From Ruminococcaceae bacterium UBA5295 (GTDB lineage: Bacteria > Bacillota > Clostridia > Oscillospirales > Acutalibacteraceae), in the NCBI GenBank assembly GCA_002411365.1, contig DHSD01000030.1:96923-160922 (forward strand): a stretch of DNA of 64,000 nt. Direction: 5' to 3'. The notes below the pieces were generated by a model. It ran no database searches. It saw only the letters and a list, made by a program, of their open reading frames with translations, and was not told where the DNA came from. This document shows, in pieces, positions 51,867-61,248 of this stretch (position 1 is its first letter; each line of letters opens with the position of its first letter). Position numbers and translations under genes: made by a program.

Positions 51867-52678
51867 GGCTTTTCACCGCCGTTCAAAACACGGTGTGACT
51901 GTTCCACAAGCCCGTTAATATCCGGTACAGTACCGGACGGCGTTTTTGTTTTTTTTACATAAAGCAAATATTCAATATTGCCTTCAGGGCCTTTGATGGG
52001 TGAAAAGGTCAGGCCAAAAACCGAAAATCCGTGTTGTAGAACGAAATCAATTATTTCACTTATAACTTCGGCATGCACGGCTTTGTCGCGTACTACACCC
52101 TTTTTGCCGACTTTTTCTCTCCCGGCTTCAAACTGCGGTTTAATAAGGCAGACGCCTTCACCGTTCTCTTTGAGAAATTTCCACGCTACAGGCAAGACAA
52201 GTTTCAGTGAAATAAAAGCAACATCTACGCTGAAAAAGTCGACTTTTTCCGGCACCTGCTCCGAAGTTACGTAACGCACATTAGTGCGTTCGAGATTTAC
52301 AACACGCGGGTCTGTCCGCAGTTTCCACGCGAGCTGACCGTAACCGACGTCAATAGAATAGACTTTCACTGCACCATTCTGCAACATGCAGTCAGTAAAG
52401 CCACCGGTAGAAGCACCTATATCCATAGCAATTTTGCCGTGCAAATCAATCGGAAAAGTTTTCAATGCTTTTTCAAGTTTCAGGCCTCCACGGCTTACAT
52501 ACGGGAGAGTCTTTCCCCTGACTTCTATTTTCACTGACTCATGCAGCATTGTGCCAGGCTTATCCTCTTTCTGGCCATCAACATAAACATTACCCATCAT
52601 TACGGCAATTTTTGCTTTTTCTCTGCTTTCTGTGAGTCCGTGCTCATAAATCAAGCAATCAAGTCTTTTTTTTGTCAT
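51863..52678 (-). CDS. tlyA: TlyA-family rRNA methyltransferase (S4 + FtsJ domains)
   Basis: 271 aa. N-terminal S4 RNA-binding domain (KKRLDCLIYEHGLTESREKA) and FtsJ-like SAM domain (AMDIGASTGGFTDCMLQNGA, DVAFISLKLVLP, KPQFEAGREKVGKKGVVRD). TlyA proteins 2'-O-methylate rRNA; some have been called haemolysins. Overlaps the dxs end by 20 bp. Standard neighbour of dxs and argR in Firmicutes. Confidence 0.93.
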   Translation of the reverse strand: MTKKRLDCLIYEHGLTESREKAKIAVMMGNVYVDGQKEDKPGTMLHESVKIEVRGKTLPYVSRGGLKLEKALKTFPIDLHGKIAMDIGASTGGFTDCMLQNGAVKVYSIDVGYGQLAWKLRTDPRVVNLERTNVRYVTSEQVPEKVDFFSVDVAFISLKLVLPVAWKFLKENGEGVCLIKPQFEAGREKVGKKGVVRDKAVHAEVISEIIDFVLQHGFSVFGLTFSPIKGPEGNIEYLLYVKKTKTPSGTVPDINGLVEQSHRVLNGGEKP

Positions 52679-54533
52679 TCTCTGCGCACCCCGCCAAAAT
52701 CATTTGTACCATTCCATTGTCATCAAGGCCAAGAGATGCCAATCCTTCCCCCATAGTCTGCTGCGGCACGAATCCATTTACTCCGCGCAGATAAAATTTC
52801 CCAGAAAATCCCGCCTGGCTGAGAAGGTAGCAAAAATGTTCACCAATCCCTCCATGGGTAATTCCTTCTTCGAAGAAAAAAGTCATATCGGCAGCAGCAG
52901 CACGTTTTACGGCTCTGCTGTCCACCGGGCAGATCCTGTTGAGCTTTATTATTAATACGGAAATATTTTTTCGTTTGAGCCTCGAGCAGGCCAAGCATGC
53001 AAATGAGAAAAGCCTTCCATAAGTAACGAGTACAATTTTTGCTTTTATGTCACCGTAGCAGTCGAACAGTTCTCCCTGCGGCTGAAAATCATACGGCCTA
53101 AAAAGCTGCCCCCCGCGAGGGTAGCATACCGCGGCAATTCCATCGCTCCCGTAAAGCGCCATGCGCAGGCACATCTTAAGCTCATCATAGTAAGCTGGGG
53201 CGTAAACGGCAATACCCGGAATTGTACTAAGATATGCCGCATCAAAAACGCCCTGATGTGTCTGGCCGTCTTCACCGACTATGCCCGCATGGTCAACAGC
53301 CAAAACGACTTTGACTTTCTGCAGTGAGATGTCATGTATAAGCTGGTCATATCCACGCTGAAGAAAAGAAGAGTAAACTGCAAAGACAGGGAGCATACCG
53401 CCCGTAGCAAGGCCTCCGCAAAAAGTGAGTGCGTGCTCTTCCGCAATTCCTATATCAAAAAAGCGTTTTGGAAATTTTTCTGCAAACTCCGTAAGGCCCG
53501 TGCCCGATTTCATAGCTGCTGTAATACCGCATATGCGCTGGTCTTTTTCCGCAAACTCGCAGAGAAAGCGGCCAAAAGAAGATGAAAAGCTTGTGCCTGA
53601 CGATAAAGACTTGCCCGTCTTGATATCAAATTTAGGAACACCGTGAAACGCATCCGGGTTATGTTCTGCAAAAGGGTATCCTCTTCCCTTTTGGGTGATT
53701 ACATGCAGCAGCACTGGATGCTCAATGCTCTTTACGTTTGTAAATACCTCAATCAGTTTGTCCACGTCATGGCCGTCAAACGGGCCGTAATAGTAAAAAC
53801 CCATGTCTTCAAAAATTGTACTGTTGTACATAAGTTGCTTCATCACAGCCTTTGTGCGGGTAAGCGCGTGATGCATTGGCTTTCCTATCCCAGGTATCTG
53901 GTCAAGCGCCTTTTCCACATTCCCTTTAATGCGGAAATATGACGGCTCCGTACGTATCTTTGCAAGGTAGCGTGCCATGGAACCGACATTGCGCGAAATA
54001 GACATTTTATTGTCATTTAAAACAACGATAAAATTTTTTTTAAACCGTCCGGCATTGTTCAATCCCTCATACGCAAGGCCGCCAGTCAAGGCACCGTCGC
54101 CTATTACTGCGACTACATAGCCATCTTCACCTGCCAGCTCCTTAGCTTCAGCAAGCCCTAAAGCAGATGAAATTGATGTGCTGCTGTGGCCGCTTGTAAA
54201 CGGGTCGTAAGGGCTCTCCTCCCTGTTTGGAAAACCGGAAAGGCCGTTTTTTTTTCGGATGGTGGAAATGCGATCCCCACGCCCCGTCAGCATCTTATGG
54301 GTATACGACTGATGGCCTACGTCCCACACAATCCTGTCTTTTTCAGAATTAAAGACGCGGTGGAGCGCAACCGTCAGTTCAACCACTCCAAGATTCGAGG
54401 CAAGGTGTCCACCGTTAGAAGCCACCGTCTTTATAATGCGGACTCTAATCTCAGAGCAAAGTTCCTTAAGCTGCCCCGACGACAGTTTTTTTAAATCTTT
54501 TGGAGAATGTATCGTATCCAAAAGGCCTTTCAT
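52659..54533 (-). CDS. dxs: 1-deoxy-D-xylulose-5-phosphate synthase
   Basis: 624 aa. First enzyme of the MEP isoprenoid pathway, ThDP-dependent. Motifs: SNGGHLASNLGVVELTVALH, GHQSYTHKMLTGR, VIGDGALTGGLAYEGLNNAG, FDIGIAEEHALTFCGGLA and VVLAVDHAGIVGEDGQTHQG. The ATG at 54533 has AAGG seven bases upstream; an ATG at 54551 overlapping the folD stop has none. xseAB and ispA, often adjacent, are absent here. Confidence 0.95.
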   Translation of the reverse strand: MKGLLDTIHSPKDLKKLSSGQLKELCSEIRVRIIKTVASNGGHLASNLGVVELTVALHRVFNSEKDRIVWDVGHQSYTHKMLTGRGDRISTIRKKNGLSGFPNREESPYDPFTSGHSSTSISSALGLAEAKELAGEDGYVVAVIGDGALTGGLAYEGLNNAGRFKKNFIVVLNDNKMSISRNVGSMARYLAKIRTEPSYFRIKGNVEKALDQIPGIGKPMHHALTRTKAVMKQLMYNSTIFEDMGFYYYGPFDGHDVDKLIEVFTNVKSIEHPVLLHVITQKGRGYPFAEHNPDAFHGVPKFDIKTGKSLSSGTSFSSSFGRFLCEFAEKDQRICGITAAMKSGTGLTEFAEKFPKRFFDIGIAEEHALTFCGGLATGGMLPVFAVYSSFLQRGYDQLIHDISLQKVKVVLAVDHAGIVGEDGQTHQGVFDAAYLSTIPGIAVYAPAYYDELKMCLRMALYGSDGIAAVCYPRGGQLFRPYDFQPQGELFDCYGDIKAKIVLVTYGRLFSFACLACSRLKRKNISVLIIKLNRICPVDSRAVKRAAAADMTFFFEEGITHGGIGEHFCYLLSQAGFSGKFYLRGVNGFVPQQTMGEGLASLGLDDNGMVQMILAGCAENDKKKT

Positions 54534-54547
54534 CCCAACACCTTCGG

Positions 54548-55411
54548 TCATTTGAGTACAGGGATTCCATTCTGGAGCTTTGCAGCAGTAACAGTGTTTT
54601 TAAGCAGCATGGCAATGGTCATTGGGCCAACTCCACCCGGCACCGGTGTGATGTATGAAGCTTTTTGCTGTACCTTTTCAAAGTCTACGTCACCGCAAAG
54701 TTTTCCGCTGCTGCTGCGGTTCATGCCAACATCTATCACAACAGCACCCGGCTTGACCATATCTTCAGTAATAAATTTAGGCTTTCCAACTGCAGAAACG
54801 AGAATATCAGCCTGCACGCAATAATATTTTAGATTTTGTGTTTTAATATGGCAGATGGTTACGGTGCCGTTCGCATTTAGAAACAGCATTGCCATCGGCT
54901 TGCCAACTATGTTGCTTCTGCCAACTACTACGCAGTGCTTTCCCTCTATTGAAATGGATTCACGGTGAAGCATCTCCATAATCCCAGCAGGTGTACATGG
55001 AGTAAACCTTGGATTTCCAGTTGAGATTCTCCCCACATTGCTCGGGTGGAATGCGTCTACGTCTTTCATAGGGTCTATTGTCTCAATAACAGCATCTTCA
55101 TTAAGGCCGTTTGGCAGAGGCAGCTGGACGAGTATCCCGTTTATCTCTTTCTTGCGGTTCAACCGTGACACAAGCTCCAGCAATTCTTCCTGCTTCGCAG
55201 TCTCCGGCAGAGTATACTCCTCCGAATAAACTCCCGTTGCGGCACATGCTTTTTTCTTGTTGTTTACATATATACGTGAAGCTGGGTCATTTCCGACAAG
55301 CACAACTGCAAGGCCCGGTACGATTCCGCGTTTTTTAAGTTTCCGCGCCTCCACGGCAACCTCTGCCTTTACTTCTGCGGAAATGGCTTTACCATTGATA
55401 ATCTTCGACAT
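54548..55411 (-). CDS. folD: Bifunctional methylene-THF dehydrogenase / methenyl-THF cyclohydrolase
   Basis: 287 aa. Makes formyl-level folates and NADPH. Signatures: LAVVLVGNDPASRIYVNNKKKACAATG with the catalytic Tyr/Lys, NGILVQLPLPNGL, VVVGRSNIVGKPMAMLF and TPVPGGVGPMTIAMLLKNT. Start MSKIINGKAIS (55411) is the family N-terminus; 24 further in-frame codons upstream are not. The purine and thymidylate pathways would use its products. Confidence 0.95.
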   Translation of the reverse strand: MSKIINGKAISAEVKAEVAVEARKLKKRGIVPGLAVVLVGNDPASRIYVNNKKKACAATGVYSEEYTLPETAKQEELLELVSRLNRKKEINGILVQLPLPNGLNEDAVIETIDPMKDVDAFHPSNVGRISTGNPRFTPCTPAGIMEMLHRESISIEGKHCVVVGRSNIVGKPMAMLFLNANGTVTICHIKTQNLKYYCVQADILVSAVGKPKFITEDMVKPGAVVIDVGMNRSSSGKLCGDVDFEKVQQKASYITPVPGGVGPMTIAMLLKNTVTAAKLQNGIPVLK

Positions 55412-55498
55412 ACATGCCATCCATCCTTTCTTGCAGCAGACCCGGTCAAGCGCAACAAGCCAACCCAACCAAAAAACCGCCATACCGTAACTGAAGAT

Positions 55499-56554
55499 TT
55501 ATTTATCCGATTTTTCCGGCCCTTCTTCATCTTTTTCATGGCCGCTGTTTTCAGTCTGCGCTGCAATACCTGCACTGTTTTCATCTTTTTGGACGGAATC
55601 ACCGGCAAGAACTTTTGCGGCGTCCTCCTTATTTTCGAATATTGTGCTTGTTCCATCGTCCGCTTCTTCAGCACTTTCTTCTTTTTTCGGCGCTTGTTCC
55701 ACTTCGTCAGCAATCGAGTTGAGCTCCATTATCTTTGATGAGCCACACCCTGTCAATACCGTCCTGTTGCGGAACACAATAAGTAAGATGACCGAAACTA
55801 TAACAGCAGCAGCCGCTACAACCTGAGAAACACGCAGCGGGATATATGGCGTAACAAGGCTGTCTGTGCGCAGGCCTTCAACACAGAAGCGCTCAAAGCC
55901 ATACCAGAGGCTGTAAAGAAGAAAGACCTGCCCGTCATACCTTCTGAATTTGCGGCTGAATATGTGAAGCAATATGAATCCAAGCAGGCACCATATCGAC
56001 TCATAGAGAAAACATGGATGGACGCCCGTAGATGAAACTGAAACTGTGTTTTCACTTACCATGCGCCACGGCAGTGTAGTACCTACGCCAAATGCTTCCT
56101 GATTGACAAAATTGCCCCAGCGGCCAATGCTTTGCCCAATCAAAAAGCCAAGAGAAGCAAGATCGAATATAACCGGAATACTGATTTTCCTGTGCTTTGC
56201 CATAAGCGCACTGCAGAGCAGGCCGCCTATGATGCCACCGTAAATGCCAAGGCCGCCTTCCCATATATAGAAAGCACTCATCGGATTGCTCCTATACTGG
56301 CTGCTGGCATCAAACAGCACATAATAGAGCCGTGCACCAATTACGCCGCCAATCATGCCGACAATCACACAATCGATAAATTTATCTTCATCTACATGGA
56401 AATGTTTGCAGCTCTTCACCGTATACAACAGTGCGAGAAGGAAGCCCGCCGCAATGATGATGCCATACCAGGCAAAAGCGTGCCCGCCTATAGTGAATGC
56501 CGTAGGATTTACAGTTACATTGATTCCAAGGCCCGGAAATTCAACATGATACAT
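55499..56554 (-). CDS. lgt: Prolipoprotein diacylglyceryl transferase with acidic C-terminal tail
   Basis: 351 aa. Membrane enzyme that adds diacylglycerol to lipoprotein Cys. Core motifs: YGIIIAAGFLLALLY, GGVIGARLYYVLFD, YIWEGGLGIYGGIIGG, IGQSIGRWGNFVNQEAFG and HPCFLYESIW; about seven helices. After the last helix there are about 75 extra residues rich in Glu/Asp/Ser/Lys (EEADDGTSTIFENKED), unusual for Lgt and probably disordered and cytoplasmic. ATG at 56554 is favoured over GTG at 56566. Confidence 0.93.
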   Translation of the reverse strand: MYHVEFPGLGINVTVNPTAFTIGGHAFAWYGIIIAAGFLLALLYTVKSCKHFHVDEDKFIDCVIVGMIGGVIGARLYYVLFDASSQYRSNPMSAFYIWEGGLGIYGGIIGGLLCSALMAKHRKISIPVIFDLASLGFLIGQSIGRWGNFVNQEAFGVGTTLPWRMVSENTVSVSSTGVHPCFLYESIWCLLGFILLHIFSRKFRRYDGQVFLLYSLWYGFERFCVEGLRTDSLVTPYIPLRVSQVVAAAAVIVSVILLIVFRNRTVLTGCGSSKIMELNSIADEVEQAPKKEESAEEADDGTSTIFENKEDAAKVLAGDSVQKDENSAGIAAQTENSGHEKDEEGPEKSDK

Positions 56555-56596
56555 ACGTATTTTCACTTCTCTACTTTGAATTTTATATTTAAAATT

Positions 56597-57877
56597 TCAG
56601 CCTTCCGGCCTTACGATGGAAATTGCAGACGTTTCAGGCCTAAACTGAGTTTTAAGCCGTGCCATAACAGAGTCTACGTCGGCTTCCGCCACAGCGTCGA
56701 TATAAGAAAACAGTTCCCGCCCCGCAAATGCAAACGAAACTATGGAATTTGCAATATTGCTTACACTGTTCAGCGCGGCGATGCTGCTTCCGTAAATCAT
56801 GTTTTTCGCGCGGCCAAACGCTTCACGGCTTATTCCGTCCCTGCGCAGCTTCACTATTTCCTGGTTTATGCGCTCTGCAACGGCATCAGGGTCTCGCGAT
56901 TCGCCTGAAAAAATCACCGACGCAAAGCCCGGGCCTTCAAAATACTGCTGGCCAAACGACGCTTCGTTTATGAGCCCATCATCAAGCAGGTTGCGGTAAA
57001 GCGGTGACGCCGGTGAAGCAAGGGCTTTCAGAAGAATATCAGTTTCGGCAAGCTCTTTAGAAGATGCCCTGCCGCCACTGACAGGCTCTTTGAATCCGAG
57101 CTCAAAAATTGGCAGCGCAACAGGCAGCTTTTCTTCCGAACGGATGCGGACAACGCTCTCAGGCTCCTGTGCGAAAATCCTCTCGACAGAAACAGGCTTC
57201 GAAGGTTTCAGCATTTTGTCGCATATGGAAAGCACGCGGTCCGTATCAAAATTTCCAGCAATGCACAACGCCATATTATTTAGATTATAGAAAGTATTGT
57301 AGCATTTATAAAGCAGCTCAGGCGTAATCTTCGCTATGCTTTCGGTCGTTCCCGCAATATCGATTTTCACCGGGTGAGTGTGGTAAAGGTTGCCAAGCAG
57401 GTCAAACATCACGCGCCACTGGGGATCGTCGTCATACATCCGTATTTCCTGCCCTATAATGCCCTGCTCTTTTTTTACCGTCTTATCAGTAAAGTAAGGC
57501 GACTGTACAAAATCAAGCAGTATTTCAAGCGAATCGTAGAAATGGCTTGTACATGAAAACAGATAGCATGTCATATCGAAAGAAGTGTAGGCATTCGCGC
57601 ATGCGCCCGTTTTTGCATAGCGCGCAAAAGCATCGCCGTCTGCGCTTTCGAAAAGCTTGTGTTCAAGGTAATGGGCAATGCCGTTTGGCACCGTCTGCGG
57701 CTCTGTCTCGTCAGACCTGCGAAAGCAGTTGTCTATGGAACCGTATTTCGTGCCGAATATGGCAAATGTGGAGCTGCTCTTCTTAGGGTAAAGATAAATT
57801 TTCAGTCCGGAAGGATGGTTTACTGTATAGTATAAATCATCTGTGCGGGCACTTTTGATTTCCTTTATTTCACTCAT
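56597..57877 (-). CDS. M16 zinc peptidase, YmfH-like (catalytic subunit)
   Basis: 426 aa. Contains the inverted zinc motif HxxEH in GIAHYLEHKLFE and the downstream Glu in GIIGQEIRMYDDDP, so it should be catalytic. In Bacillus the YmfF/YmfH pair of M16 proteins is linked to the 5-aminopentanol modification pathway of elongation factor P; the biochemical step is unclear. Overlaps the ymfF-like gene by 8 bp; the two probably form a heterodimer as in mitochondrial processing peptidase. efp is not in the window. Confidence 0.85.
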   Translation of the reverse strand: MSEIKEIKSARTDDLYYTVNHPSGLKIYLYPKKSSSTFAIFGTKYGSIDNCFRRSDETEPQTVPNGIAHYLEHKLFESADGDAFARYAKTGACANAYTSFDMTCYLFSCTSHFYDSLEILLDFVQSPYFTDKTVKKEQGIIGQEIRMYDDDPQWRVMFDLLGNLYHTHPVKIDIAGTTESIAKITPELLYKCYNTFYNLNNMALCIAGNFDTDRVLSICDKMLKPSKPVSVERIFAQEPESVVRIRSEEKLPVALPIFELGFKEPVSGGRASSKELAETDILLKALASPASPLYRNLLDDGLINEASFGQQYFEGPGFASVIFSGESRDPDAVAERINQEIVKLRRDGISREAFGRAKNMIYGSSIAALNSVSNIANSIVSFAFAGRELFSYIDAVAEADVDSVMARLKTQFRPETSAISIVRPEG

Positions 57878-59156
57878 CTGAATTTCCCCCGTTCTCCGTA
57901 AGGCGGTAAACTGTGTCGAGTTCTACTTGCTGCGCCGCTTCCGTAATCTGGCTGCGCGTCACGCCGTTTATCATCTCAGCTTCATGTTCAGGCGTGCAGA
58001 GCGGGTTCGAAAATGTCTTTGAAAGGTACCACCCTTCGAGAGCCTCAAGGGAATCAGAAACAGTGTGGTAAAGGTTGCAAAGGCTCAGCTTTGCCTCATC
58101 AATTTCTTCGTCTGTGAATTTTCCATGTTTCATGTCATCAAGCTGCGCAATTATTTCATCTTTTGCACGCTCTATATTTTTCTGCTCAACACCACTCTGG
58201 ACAAACATAATGCCCTTTATGGGGTTAAATGAAGAGCTGCAGTAATAGCACAGACTCATCTTTTCCCTTACATTCAAAAAGAGTTTGGAGTTAGGCGACC
58301 CGCCGTACATTGCGCTCATCAGCTTAACAGCAGGGACGGCTTTTTCAGGCTCCACACATCCTGTGCGGAATCCCATCACAAGCTTGGACTGGACAACGTC
58401 CATCTTTTCCGCAATGTCCTTAGGTTCCCCCGCCTTTCTTACAACACAGCCTTTGTAGTTTTCAATATTTGCCCTTCCATGTTTTGCAAAAGCATCTGAA
58501 AAGCTGTGGAAAACCGGTTCGGGGTCGCAGTTGCCTAAAACCATTATTTCAGCAGGTGCGCTTTGAAGCATACGCTCCCATGCAGCGGTCAGATCGCTGC
58601 GCTTTAAATTTTTGATTTCTTCTTTTGTTCCGAGCCTGCTCAGGCCGTACGGCTCTTTCGAGCACATTATTTCCTGGCAGCGGCGGAACGCATATATCTG
58701 CTTGTCATTAAATTCGGAATCGAGCGTCTCCATAAGCTGGCGCTTTTCCTGCTCAAACCCATCTTCTGGGAAAAGCCCGCCTGGCATTTGCGGCTCAAAC
58801 ACAACATCACACAGAAGGCGTGAAAGTTCCTCCGACATTTTTTCGTCGTGTAGGGCATAGCGGTCGGCAAGGCCGCTGACAAAAATTGAAAGCATCTGCA
58901 CATCGCCGAGCTTTTGGATATCGGCATCAAGTTCGGCTCCGTAAAGTTCAGCCAGATGCTCATTCAGCTTTGTGAAATCAGGATATTTTTTGCATGAACG
59001 CGTAAGCAGAAAAGGCAGCAATGCATTTTTTGCTGCAGTTTCTTTTTTAAGCGGGAGTAAAAAATTTATTGAAATACGTGCCGTTTTGAAACGACTGTCA
59101 CGGATACTGCGAAAATTAATACCGCTGCATACTGAACGTTTTTGGACTTCTGCCAT
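57870..59156 (-). CDS. M16-family non-catalytic partner, YmfF-like
   Basis: 428 aa. Same fold as its neighbour (LPLKKETAAKNALLPFLLTRSC, ELYGAELDADIQKLGDVQMLS), but the HxxEH site is replaced, so it lacks peptidase chemistry and should be the partner subunit. The Gly-rich-loop-like region GSPNSKLFLNVREKMSLCYYC, typical of M16 beta subunits, is retained. First gene of the minus-strand run down to recN. Confidence 0.85.
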   Translation of the reverse strand: MAEVQKRSVCSGINFRSIRDSRFKTARISINFLLPLKKETAAKNALLPFLLTRSCKKYPDFTKLNEHLAELYGAELDADIQKLGDVQMLSIFVSGLADRYALHDEKMSEELSRLLCDVVFEPQMPGGLFPEDGFEQEKRQLMETLDSEFNDKQIYAFRRCQEIMCSKEPYGLSRLGTKEEIKNLKRSDLTAAWERMLQSAPAEIMVLGNCDPEPVFHSFSDAFAKHGRANIENYKGCVVRKAGEPKDIAEKMDVVQSKLVMGFRTGCVEPEKAVPAVKLMSAMYGGSPNSKLFLNVREKMSLCYYCSSSFNPIKGIMFVQSGVEQKNIERAKDEIIAQLDDMKHGKFTDEEIDEAKLSLCNLYHTVSDSLEALEGWYLSKTFSNPLCTPEHEAEMINGVTRSQITEAAQQVELDTVYRLTENGGNSDE

Positions 59157-59200
59157 TTACAAAGTTCATCTCCCCACAGATTTGCTGTACGTTAAACTTA

Positions 59201-59209
59201 ATTATAACA
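59201..59209 (-). promoter_or_regulatory. Extended -10 promoter of the M16 gene run
   Basis: Minus strand TGT-TATAAT (59201-59209) gives a TGn extended -10; the -35 (TTTTCT, 17 bp upstream) is weak. Confidence 0.5.
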
Positions 59210-59276
59210 CACTTAGTAACTGTAGAAAAGGACAGAGTTGCTTTTGCCGAAAAATCATTGCTTGCTGTGAAAGTAT

Positions 59277-59307
59277 AAAAAAACGGGGAGCGGGCCTACC
59301 GCTCCCC
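59277..59307 (-). terminator. Intrinsic terminator of the O-acetylhomoserine sulfhydrylase gene
   Basis: Nine-bp GC-rich stem GGGGAGCGG/CCGCTCCCC, 5-nt loop, followed by seven U on the minus strand. Confidence 0.9.
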
Positions 59308-59319
59308 TTACGTCATGCT

Positions 59320-60591
59320 TTAGACACGGGCAAGGGCATTTTCAATATCGTCGAGTATATCGTTTATATTTTCAATTCCAACAGACAGCCTTATCATGTT
59401 TGGGCTTATACCTGCAGCCGCAAGCTGCTTGTCGTCAAGCTGGCGATGCGTTGTGCTTGCCGGGTGCAGCACACAAGTCCGAAGGTCGGCCACATGTGTA
59501 ACTATAGATGCAAGGTGAAGCCCCTCAATAAAGCGTATGGCACCGCTGCGCCCACCCTTTGTGCCAAAAGAAATCACACCGCTCGTGCCGTGCGGCATGT
59601 ATTTTTTCGTAAGCGCATGGTACTTGCTGCTTTCGAGATCTGGATAATCCACCCACTCCACCTTGTCGCTCTTTTCAAGGTATCTGGCAACGGCAATGGC
59701 ATTAGAGCAGTGACGCTCCATGCGCAGGGCAAGTGTCTCAAGGCCGAGGTTGAGAAGGAACGCATTCGTCGGTGAAGCCTGTGCCCCGATATCGCGCATC
59801 ATGTGCACACGCGCTTTTGTAATATATGCAGCCCTGCCAAATGCCTTAGTGTACACAAGGCCGTGGTAAGACTCGTCAGGCTCTGTAAGGCCAGGGAATT
59901 TGCCGTTCTCCCAATTGAAATTCCCGCTGTCGACTATTGCACCGCCAACCTGCACAGCATGGCCGTCCATATATTTTGTGGTGGAGTGTGTCACAATATC
60001 CGCGCCAAATTTAAACGGCCGGCAGTTGATTGGGGTCGGGAATGTGTTGTCAACAATAAGGGGCACGCCGTGCGCATGCGCCGCTTTTGCAAACTTTTCA
60101 ATATCCGCAACTACAAGCGAGGGATTCGAAAGCGTTTCGGCAAAAACGCAGCGCGTGTTTTCCTTGAAAGCCGCATTAAGCTCTTCTTCCGTGCAGTCCG
60201 GTGAAACGAATGTGCAGTCAATGCCCATTTCACGCAATGTCTTGTTAAACAGGTTAAATGTTCCCCCGTAAATTGATGCCGAGCTGATAATGTGGTCTCC
60301 GCTGTGGCATATGTTACAAACCGAAATAAATGAAGCCGCCTGGCCCGAAGAAGTCAGCATAGCACCGACGCCACCCTCAAGCACTGCAATTTTCTTTTCG
60401 ACGGCATCTACCGTTGGGTTGCTGATGCGTGTATAGAAAAATCCGTTTGCCTTTAGGTCAAACAAGTCTCCCATTGCTTTGGCAGTGTCATACTTATATG
60501 TTGTGCTCTGCACAATAGGCAGAACACGCGGCTCACCATTTTTCGGCTCATATCCGGCATGAATGCAGTTTGTATCGATTCGATATCCCAT
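59320..60591 (-). CDS. metY: O-acetylhomoserine sulfhydrylase (aminocarboxypropyltransferase)
   Basis: 423 aa. PLP enzyme forming homocysteine from O-acetylhomoserine and sulfide. Cys/Met metabolism family motifs: FYTRISNPTVDAVEKKIAVLEGG, VDNTFPTPINCRPFKFGADIV, THSTTKYMDGH (PLP lysine), and the C-terminal HPASTTHRQL followed by IRLSVGIENINDILDDIE. ATG at 60591 lies after GGAAGGAAA; a longer frame reaching 60681 covers a 12-bp tandem repeat and is not family-like. Monocistronic with its own terminator. Confidence 0.93.
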   Translation of the reverse strand: MGYRIDTNCIHAGYEPKNGEPRVLPIVQSTTYKYDTAKAMGDLFDLKANGFFYTRISNPTVDAVEKKIAVLEGGVGAMLTSSGQAASFISVCNICHSGDHIISSASIYGGTFNLFNKTLREMGIDCTFVSPDCTEEELNAAFKENTRCVFAETLSNPSLVVADIEKFAKAAHAHGVPLIVDNTFPTPINCRPFKFGADIVTHSTTKYMDGHAVQVGGAIVDSGNFNWENGKFPGLTEPDESYHGLVYTKAFGRAAYITKARVHMMRDIGAQASPTNAFLLNLGLETLALRMERHCSNAIAVARYLEKSDKVEWVDYPDLESSKYHALTKKYMPHGTSGVISFGTKGGRSGAIRFIEGLHLASIVTHVADLRTCVLHPASTTHRQLDDKQLAAAGISPNMIRLSVGIENINDILDDIENALARV

Positions 60592-60614
60592 TTTACATTT
60601 CCTTCCTATACTTT

Positions 60615-60638
60615 TTAAGCCTCCGCTTAAGCCTCCGC
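60615..60638. repeat. Tandem 12-bp duplication before metY
   Basis: TTAAGCCTCCGC occurs twice in direct succession. On the metY strand each copy contains CGGAGG, a Shine-Dalgarno-like string, but too far (more than 20 bp) from the start to serve it. Probably replication slippage. Confidence 0.6.
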
Positions 60639-60659
60639 GACAGCACAATACAACGCCAT

Positions 60660-61166
60660 TTAGAAAAGGCTCTTTATCCATGCGGCAAAAATATCAGACA
60701 TACTCACAACACCCCAAACCAAAAGCAGAAAGAGCAGCGCAGAAATAATCCTCGCGGCTATCTGTTTGCCATGGCTCAAAGGTGCTTGTGCCTTTTGCTT
60801 TTTACCTGACTCTTTGCCTGAAATATCTTCTTGCTCTTTTTTATTGGGTTCGTCCTTTATTATGCCTATTCCATGCAGAGTATCTTCTGCATGCCCCATC
60901 TCTGCATAAGGCACAAAAAGCCTTGTCTGGGATGCCCTGCTTTTGCCGAGGATCACCGGAGAAGTCCCTCCCAAATTCATATTGCGCTTCATATACGGAA
61001 GGCCGGCATCGTCAAATGCAGCCGAAATTTTCACTGCATCGTTCTCCCACACCGTAATCAGAAGCACAGGGTCATCCGGCTTCGGCGGCCTGAGTTTCGC
61101 ACTGCCACAGACCGGACAGCTACCTTCGCCACGGCAGAGAATCTGACAGTCCTCGCAGTAAAGCAT
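60660..61166 (-). CDS. Zinc-ribbon, DUF2007-like, single-helix membrane protein
   Basis: 168 aa. Starts with a zinc ribbon (MLYCEDCQILCRGEGSCPVCG), then a small alpha/beta DUF2007-like segment (PVLLITVWENDAVKISAAFDDAGLPY), a charged linker and one C-terminal membrane helix (IISALLFLLLVWGVVSM). DUF2007 proteins are called putative signal-transducing proteins; no function is established. ATG at 61166 has GAGAGG eight bases before it. Confidence 0.7.
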   Translation of the reverse strand: MLYCEDCQILCRGEGSCPVCGSAKLRPPKPDDPVLLITVWENDAVKISAAFDDAGLPYMKRNMNLGGTSPVILGKSRASQTRLFVPYAEMGHAEDTLHGIGIIKDEPNKKEQEDISGKESGKKQKAQAPLSHGKQIAARIISALLFLLLVWGVVSMSDIFAAWIKSLF

Positions 61167-61196
61167 CAGCCACACCTCTCATTTTGATTTTTCTGT

Positions 61197-61225
61197 ATTA
61201 TAACACCCACTGTATGGCATGACAA
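61197..61225 (-). promoter_or_regulatory. Promoter of the DUF2007-like gene
   Basis: Minus strand TTGTCA (61220-61225), 17-bp spacer, TATAAT (61197-61202). Confidence 0.7.
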
Positions 61226-61248
61226 GTAAATATGCGGACTGTTTTTTG

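Noticed and set aside
60592..60659. S-box (SAM) riboswitch before metY
   Set aside because: The gap is 68 bp and shows only a tandem repeat, not the four-helix SAM element.
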